The notes beneath the pieces were generated by a model. It saw only the letters and a list, made by a program, of their open reading frames with translations, was not told where the DNA came from and ran no database searches. Both the position numbers and the translations under genes were made by a program. Shown one piece after another: positions 60,194 to 64,000 of a stretch of 64,000 bases of DNA. The stretch comes from Flavihumibacter sp. UBA7668 (GTDB taxonomy: Bacteria > Bacteroidota > Bacteroidia > Chitinophagales > Chitinophagaceae): the NCBI RefSeq assembly GCF_002483205.1, contig NZ_DLHM01000005.1, positions 62,001 through 126,000 on the forward strand, read 5' to 3'. How positions within the stretch are numbered: position 1 is the first letter of the stretch; every line of letters begins with the position of its first letter.

Positions 60194-61312
60194 ATGAAAA
60201 CCATCGCCTATTTTATCGACCCCCTGCTGGCTGCTCCGGTAAATTCCATTGAAAACGGATTTCTGGAGAGTTTATTACCATTAATTCAACGCCTGCCTGA
60301 TTACCGGCACGTGCTGTTAACCAGTTATTCCGATATAAGTTGGGAGGAAACGGCCCCAGACCGCCCGGAACTGGTGAAATTGATTGCCCGAAGCTCCTTT
60401 TTCACTAAAAGAACGACAAGACTTAAAAAAAGTCTGAATGTTTGGCTGGCAGCCGAACAGCCGGCCCTTCTGGTGAGTTTTGATAAAAAGATGGTAGGTG
60501 GTGGTTCCGGTAAATGCCTGCTCATTTCCTCCGCAGCAGACCTTCTGACTGATAAAAAAGGACGGCCCTTGAAAAAGCCGACGGCTAAACTGCCGGGGTG
60601 GGCTACGGCCGATCTGATTGTATTACCGTATAATTCTGAGAAAGACGCTTTGTTGCAATTGCTGCCCCATTTAAAAGATACCATCAGGGTACAATTTCCT
60701 GCTCTGCAGCCCCAATGTCCAACTATCTCATGGTCAGAACAGGAAACCCTCAAAATCCGCCATTCAGGTGGCCGGGATTATTTCCTCTATGCCGGCCCCT
60801 TGCATGCAGAAAAAGAAATGGTGGACCTTCTGAAAGCCTATTCACTTTTAAAAAAATGGTTGATGACAGGTATGCCTCTGCTACTGGCCGGCCCCTCAAC
60901 AGAATCAACCAGCAACCTGCAGGAACTGCTGAAAACCTATAAATACCGGTCCGATGTGACAGTATTGCCAGATATTGAAACCAGCGAATTGCAGACCTTG
61001 CTGGCAGGGACTTATTTATTAAGTTATCCTTTCAGGACGGGATTACCTACCTGGCCGCTGGAATGGGCACTGAGTTCAGGCACTCCGCTGCTAACCACCC
61101 AGGATTCCGATGCACAGGAAATTTGCGCCGCAGGAGCGAGTTACGCTAAGTCCGGCGATATTGATGCCTGGGCTCACCAGATGATGGTGCTTTATAAAGA
61201 TGAACACCTGAGGAGTAAGCTGATTGAAAAGGAACAGGAACGTTCGCAGGAATTGAATCAATCCAAAACCCTGGATCAGTATGCCGAATTGCTTCGTCTG
61301 CTTTCTGCCTGA
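60194..61312 (+). CDS. glycosyltransferase, GT1/GT4-like
   Basis: ATG 60194 gives 372 residues. The C-terminal half shows the GT-B donor-binding pattern: YFLYAGPLHAEKEMVDLLKAY, LPDIETSELQTLLAGTYLLSYP and SSGTPLLTTQDSDAQEICAAG. The N-terminal half is more diverged and has no signal or membrane segment. It probably transfers a sugar from a nucleotide sugar in envelope glycan synthesis; donor and acceptor are unknown. It is divergent from the DUF4290 operon. Confidence 0.85.
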   Translation: MKTIAYFIDPLLAAPVNSIENGFLESLLPLIQRLPDYRHVLLTSYSDISWEETAPDRPELVKLIARSSFFTKRTTRLKKSLNVWLAAEQPALLVSFDKKMVGGGSGKCLLISSAADLLTDKKGRPLKKPTAKLPGWATADLIVLPYNSEKDALLQLLPHLKDTIRVQFPALQPQCPTISWSEQETLKIRHSGGRDYFLYAGPLHAEKEMVDLLKAYSLLKKWLMTGMPLLLAGPSTESTSNLQELLKTYKYRSDVTVLPDIETSELQTLLAGTYLLSYPFRTGLPTWPLEWALSSGTPLLTTQDSDAQEICAAGASYAKSGDIDAWAHQMMVLYKDEHLRSKLIEKEQERSQELNQSKTLDQYAELLRLLSA

Positions 61313-61319
61313 TTAATGC

Positions 61320-61327
61320 TAATTTTG
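61320..61327 (+). promoter_or_regulatory. -7 box of gldC
   Basis: TAATTTTG matches TAnnTTTG exactly and lies 18 bases before the gldC ATG at 61346, just after the stop of the glycosyltransferase gene. Confidence 0.5.
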
Positions 61328-61345
61328 CACCCATTAAATGCTCAT

Positions 61346-61699
61346 ATGCAAGAATCAACGATAACTATTGATGTGCAATTGGATCCCGATAAAGTTCCTT
61401 CCCAGATCAGTTGGAATGCTTCCGCAAGTACAGCTGAAGAGGCGCAGAAAGCCAAGGCAATGATGCTGGCCTTCTGGGACGGTGCTGAAAAAACGGCTCT
61501 CAGAATTGATTTGTGGACAAAGGAAATGATGGTGGATGAAATGGCTGATTTTTTTTATCAGACCTTTTTGACAATGGCAGATACTTACCAGCGGGCTACC
61601 CGAAACGAGGAGCAGGTAACTGATATCAGAAATTTCGCCCGCGACTTTTACAAAAAATTCCAGGAGCAACAGCTGAAGGAAGTTGGAACTGGGAAATAG
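61346..61699 (+). CDS. gldC: gliding motility-associated protein GldC
   Basis: The 117-residue protein matches GldC along its length: an N-terminal beta part (STITIDVQLDPDKVPSQISWNAS) and a helical C-terminal part (DLWTKEMMVDEMADFFYQTF, TDIRNFARDFYKKF). GldC is a small cytoplasmic protein that occurs in gliding and also in non-gliding Bacteroidota; its exact role is unclear. ATG 61346 is supported by the upstream -7 box. The tail EVGTGK runs into a purine repeat. Confidence 0.9.
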   Translation: MQESTITIDVQLDPDKVPSQISWNASASTAEEAQKAKAMMLAFWDGAEKTALRIDLWTKEMMVDEMADFFYQTFLTMADTYQRATRNEEQVTDIRNFARDFYKKFQEQQLKEVGTGK

Positions 61700-61712
61700 A
61701 AAGTTGGAAGTT
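61683..61712 (+). repeat. purine repeat overlapping the gldC stop
   Basis: GTTGGAACTGGG at the end of gldC, the TAG stop and AAAGTTGGAAGTTAG form a short version of the GGAAGTT array seen after infB. Confidence 0.55.
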
Positions 61713-61741
61713 AGACCCCTTTTCCCCTTAAAACTTATACC

Positions 61742-62191
61742 ATGACACTAGAAGAAAAAATAATGGCCGACATGAAAGAGGCCATGAAATCAAAAAACGA
61801 AGCAGCCCTGAGAGGTCTTCGCGCTATTAAGGCAGAAATTATAAAAGCGAAAACCGAACCTGGAGCAAATGGTCAGCTTTCTGAGGAAACTGCTGGAAAA
61901 ATGCTGCAGAAAATGGTGAAACAACGCCGTGACTCCCTTGATATTTTCCGTCAGCAAAACAGGGAAGACCTGGCTGCTAAAGAAGTGGAGGAAATTGCCA
62001 TAATTGAACAATTTCTTCCAAAGCAGCTCAGTGAAGAGGAACTTAAAGCTGCCCTCCAGGCTATTATTGCTGAAACCGGCGCAAGTTCTGCTGCAGATCT
62101 GGGCAAAGTAATGGGACTTGCCACCAAAAAGCTGGCAGGCCAGGCCGATGGCAAAGCCATCAGCACCCTGGTAAAAACCCTTTTGTCCTAA
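61742..62191 (+). CDS. GatB/YqeY domain-containing protein
   Basis: The 149-residue protein matches the YqeY family: LEEKIMADMKEAMKSKNEAALRGLRAIKAEI, then EQFLPKQLSEEELKAAL and GKVMGLATKKLAGQADGKAIS. The domain is related to the tRNA-binding tail of the GatB amidotransferase subunit, so it may bind tRNA; its role is unproven. It is probably in one unit with gldC and cvpA. A palindrome follows its stop. Confidence 0.93.
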   Translation: MTLEEKIMADMKEAMKSKNEAALRGLRAIKAEIIKAKTEPGANGQLSEETAGKMLQKMVKQRRDSLDIFRQQNREDLAAKEVEEIAIIEQFLPKQLSEEELKAALQAIIAETGASSAADLGKVMGLATKKLAGQADGKAISTLVKTLLS

Positions 62192-62222
62192 TTTTCACCC
62201 GTCTGGTACCCGTCGGATGCAG
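62192..62222. repeat. degenerate REP-like palindrome after yqeY
   Basis: TTTTCACCCGTCTGG and ACCCGTCGGATGCAGG resemble the CACCCGTCGGGTG element at 22180-22205 but with mismatches. It begins at the base after the yqeY stop, as the copy after the fucosidase does. Confidence 0.5.
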
Positions 62223-62236
62223 GAAAAAATGAAAGA

Positions 62237-62758
62237 TTGATTGATATTGTAACATTTCTGGTGCTTGTGCTGGCCGCGTATAAAGGAATTCGCAACGGAT
62301 TGGTGATGGCATTGTTCTCCTTCGCAGCCCTCTTGCTTGGTCTCTTGGCTGCGTTGAAATTGTCGGCAGTTACTGCCTCCTGGCTGGAAGGGACGGTAAA
62401 TGTTTCAGCAAAATGGCTTCCTTTACTGGCGTTTTTGCTGGTATTTTTGCTGGTAGTACTGCTGGTTAATATAATCGGAAAACTATTCGAATCAACGGCA
62501 GAATGGGCCTTTCTCGGTTGGGCAAATAAAGGCGCAGGGGTTGTATTTTATGCACTGATTTACCTGCTTACCTGGTCCGTGTTGCTTTTTTACCTGGATA
62601 AACTTTCCCTTATCCAGCCCGATGCAATGGAATCTTCTGTTACTTATCCTATACTTGCACCGTGGGGCCCGAAAGCTTTGGAATGGATTGCCGCGGTGGT
62701 TCCGATATTTAAAGATATATTGAATGAAATTGGGGTGTTTCTGGAAGACCATTCATAA
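62237..62758 (+). CDS. CvpA family membrane protein
   Basis: The 173-residue protein has about four membrane helices and the family start IDIVTFLVLVLAAYKGIRNGLVMALF. CvpA relatives affect colicin production and envelope stress; the precise role is unclear. The start is TTG 62237, since no in-frame ATG precedes it. Its end runs close to the hydrolase gene. Confidence 0.85.
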   Translation: MIDIVTFLVLVLAAYKGIRNGLVMALFSFAALLLGLLAALKLSAVTASWLEGTVNVSAKWLPLLAFLLVFLLVVLLVNIIGKLFESTAEWAFLGWANKGAGVVFYALIYLLTWSVLLFYLDKLSLIQPDAMESSVTYPILAPWGPKALEWIAAVVPIFKDILNEIGVFLEDHS

Positions 62759-62834
62759 CCCCGTAACGGCAGGAAATAATTGGCCTAAATGGCCTATTTT
62801 AGCAATTAATTGGAAGTATTATTTTTACGAAGAG

Positions 62835-63611
62835 ATGCAATACGAGATCAAACAGCTGGATAAATTCAAGTACATCGAGGAAGGGGAGGGCGAACCATTG
62901 ATCCTGCTTCATGGCCTTTTTGGTGCCCTGAGCAATTTCAGGGACCTGATTGAATACTTCCGGCAACACTATAAAGTTATAGTGCCCATGCTTCCACTGT
63001 TTGAACTGGACATTTTACATACCTCGGTCGGCGGTCTGCAGAAATTTGTTTATAAATTCATCGAAGCTAAAGATTACCGCAATATCCATTTGATGGGCAA
63101 TTCACTCGGCGGTCATGTCGGCCTCGTGCATGTACTTAAACATCCGGAACGCATCAAAAGCCTCATTCTTACCGGCAGCTCCGGATTGTTTGAGAACGGA
63201 ATGGGTGATACGTATCCCAAACGGGGCGATTACGAATACATTCGCAAAAAAACAGAACTGACGTTCTACGATCCCAAAATGGCAACCAAGGAACTGGTGG
63301 ATGAAGTCTATGATATCACTACCAGCAGGCTGAAAGTCATCAAAATTATTGCACTGGCTAAAAGCGCCATCCGTAACAACCTGGGAGAAGAACTAAGCCA
63401 GATCAAACAACCCACCCTGCTGGTATGGGGAAATAACGATAGCATTACGCCTCCCTTTGTAGGAAGAGAATTCAACCGACTGATTCCCAATAGCGAATTG
63501 CACTTTATTGACAAATGCGGACATGCTCCCATGATGGAAGTGCCCGAAGAATTTAATAAAATTCTTCATAAATTTTTGACGAAACTCAGTGCCCCGGCAG
63601 CGGTTGCCTGA
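62835..63611 (+). CDS. alpha/beta hydrolase
   Basis: ATG 62835 gives 258 residues. The fold is clear: oxyanion motif HGLFG (26-30), nucleophile elbow MGNSLGGH (Ser90), the acid in WGNNDSITP and the histidine in CGHAPMMEVP. It lacks a signal peptide and probably acts in the cytoplasm on an ester, lactone or similar. The frame is open to 62724, overlapping cvpA, but homology starts at 62835. Confidence 0.93.
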   Translation: MQYEIKQLDKFKYIEEGEGEPLILLHGLFGALSNFRDLIEYFRQHYKVIVPMLPLFELDILHTSVGGLQKFVYKFIEAKDYRNIHLMGNSLGGHVGLVHVLKHPERIKSLILTGSSGLFENGMGDTYPKRGDYEYIRKKTELTFYDPKMATKELVDEVYDITTSRLKVIKIIALAKSAIRNNLGEELSQIKQPTLLVWGNNDSITPPFVGREFNRLIPNSELHFIDKCGHAPMMEVPEEFNKILHKFLTKLSAPAAVA

Positions 63612-63640
63612 GAATTGACGTCTATACATAAACGAAACAA

Positions 63641-64000
63641 GTGATCAACAAGGACCTGATATCGGTTTCCCTTCCCGTATTATCGATCAAAGACCCTATT
63701 TACCGGGCTTTGCAATTGATGGACGACTGCAATGTGATCCATTTGCCGCTCGTTGAAGAAGAATTGTATGTCGGCTTAATATCTGAATCAGATCTGCTCA
63801 ACAGTGAAGACGACAGCCAACCTCTTGAAACATTGAGTGCTGCCATTTCTAAAGTACGGGTTGGTCCAACAGGCCATTTTACCGAAGCGGTGCAGCTTGC
63901 CAATGAATACGGGTTAGCTGTTATTCCTGTAACCGAAACCAATTTTCAATGGATCGGTGCCATCGCATCCGCCGACCTCCTGAAATTTACCGGTCATATG
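63641..64000 (+). CDS. CBS-domain protein, 3' truncated by window edge
   Basis: GTG 63641 opens a frame that reaches the last base (120 codons seen). Two CBS motifs are visible: the first near VIHLPLVEEELYVGLISESDLL and the second near AVQLANEYGLAVIPVTE, ending GAIASADLLKF. CBS pairs bind adenine nucleotides. In many Bacteroidota a similar gene precedes NAD kinase, so the following gene may be nadK; that is inference. The start follows the hydrolase stop by 29 bases. Confidence 0.88.
   Translation, partial: MINKDLISVSLPVLSIKDPIYRALQLMDDCNVIHLPLVEEELYVGLISESDLLNSEDDSQPLETLSAAISKVRVGPTGHFTEAVQLANEYGLAVIPVTETNFQWIGAIASADLLKFTGHM

Overview
The window looks like a chromosomal segment of a member of the Bacteroidota, most likely Chitinophagaceae or a close relative. 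The evidence is a gldC gliding gene, two large secreted proteins with type IX secretion (T9SS) sorting tails, the Bacteroidota-restricted families DUF4290, DUF4834 and DUF4920, a zinc metalloprotease of the DUF5117/5118 type, a GH29 fucosidase, a TonB-dependent receptor beside an ECF sigma factor, and several upstream sites matching the Bacteroidota -7 box TAnnTTTG. Most of the region is core or housekeeping. I see no prophage, insertion sequence, CRISPR array, tRNA or rRNA. Both ends cut through genes: a HAD phosphatase at the left and a CBS-domain protein at the right.

Layout, left to right. 1-7.7 kb: the translation/transcription operon rimP-nusA-infB behind a good Bacteroidota promoter, then a periplasmic parvulin chaperone. 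7.7-12.8 kb: a very large multi-PAS/GAF histidine kinase, its NarL-type response regulator and a SMUG2-like uracil-DNA glycosylase, with overlapping gene ends. 13-16.5 kb: MATE exporter, AI-2E-type transporter and an L,D-transpeptidase-like protein. 16.5-24.9 kb: a zinc-ribbon remnant, a PAP2-like membrane protein with rpoN (sigma-54), GHL10 glycosidase with a MarR regulator, a radical SAM/SPASM protein, a membrane-anchored GH25 lysozyme and a large helical protein of unknown function. 25-36 kb: a roughly 500-bp non-coding stretch with repeats and a terminator, metalloprotease, lipoprotein, TspO-like protein, WYL-type regulator, fucosidase, VWA protein and a UvrD/PcrA helicase. 36-46.5 kb: small lipoproteins, a PhnD-like binding protein followed by a secreted protein with a caspase/CHAT-like His/Cys signature, an ArsC-like protein, a TonB receptor divergent from an ECF sigma factor with an overlapping membrane protein, and a dienelactone hydrolase. 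46.5-54 kb: two tandem T9SS-exported sialate-O-acetylesterase-like paralogues, OmpA lipoprotein, acyltransferase and DUF4920. 54-64 kb: recA, PAP2 phosphatase, the minus-strand operon DUF4290-murA-gmk-CNNM/CorC, glycosyltransferase, gldC, yqeY, cvpA, an alpha/beta hydrolase and a CBS protein.

The observations I would look at first are these. The secreted 719-residue protein at 38858-41017 carries a candidate clan CD cysteine-peptidase signature and sits behind an orphan PhnD-like protein. MurA has aspartate in place of the usual active-site cysteine, which predicts intrinsic fosfomycin resistance. A family of GC-rich palindromes built on CCCG(T/A)CGGG or its CCCGACCGG variant lies directly after stop codons, together with a second family of purine heptamer repeats that also starts at stop codons. 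A possible small RNA lies at about 25.0-25.2 kb. Several convergent gene pairs abut or share a TTATAA stop palindrome. No large new multigene defence or biosynthetic system is evident.
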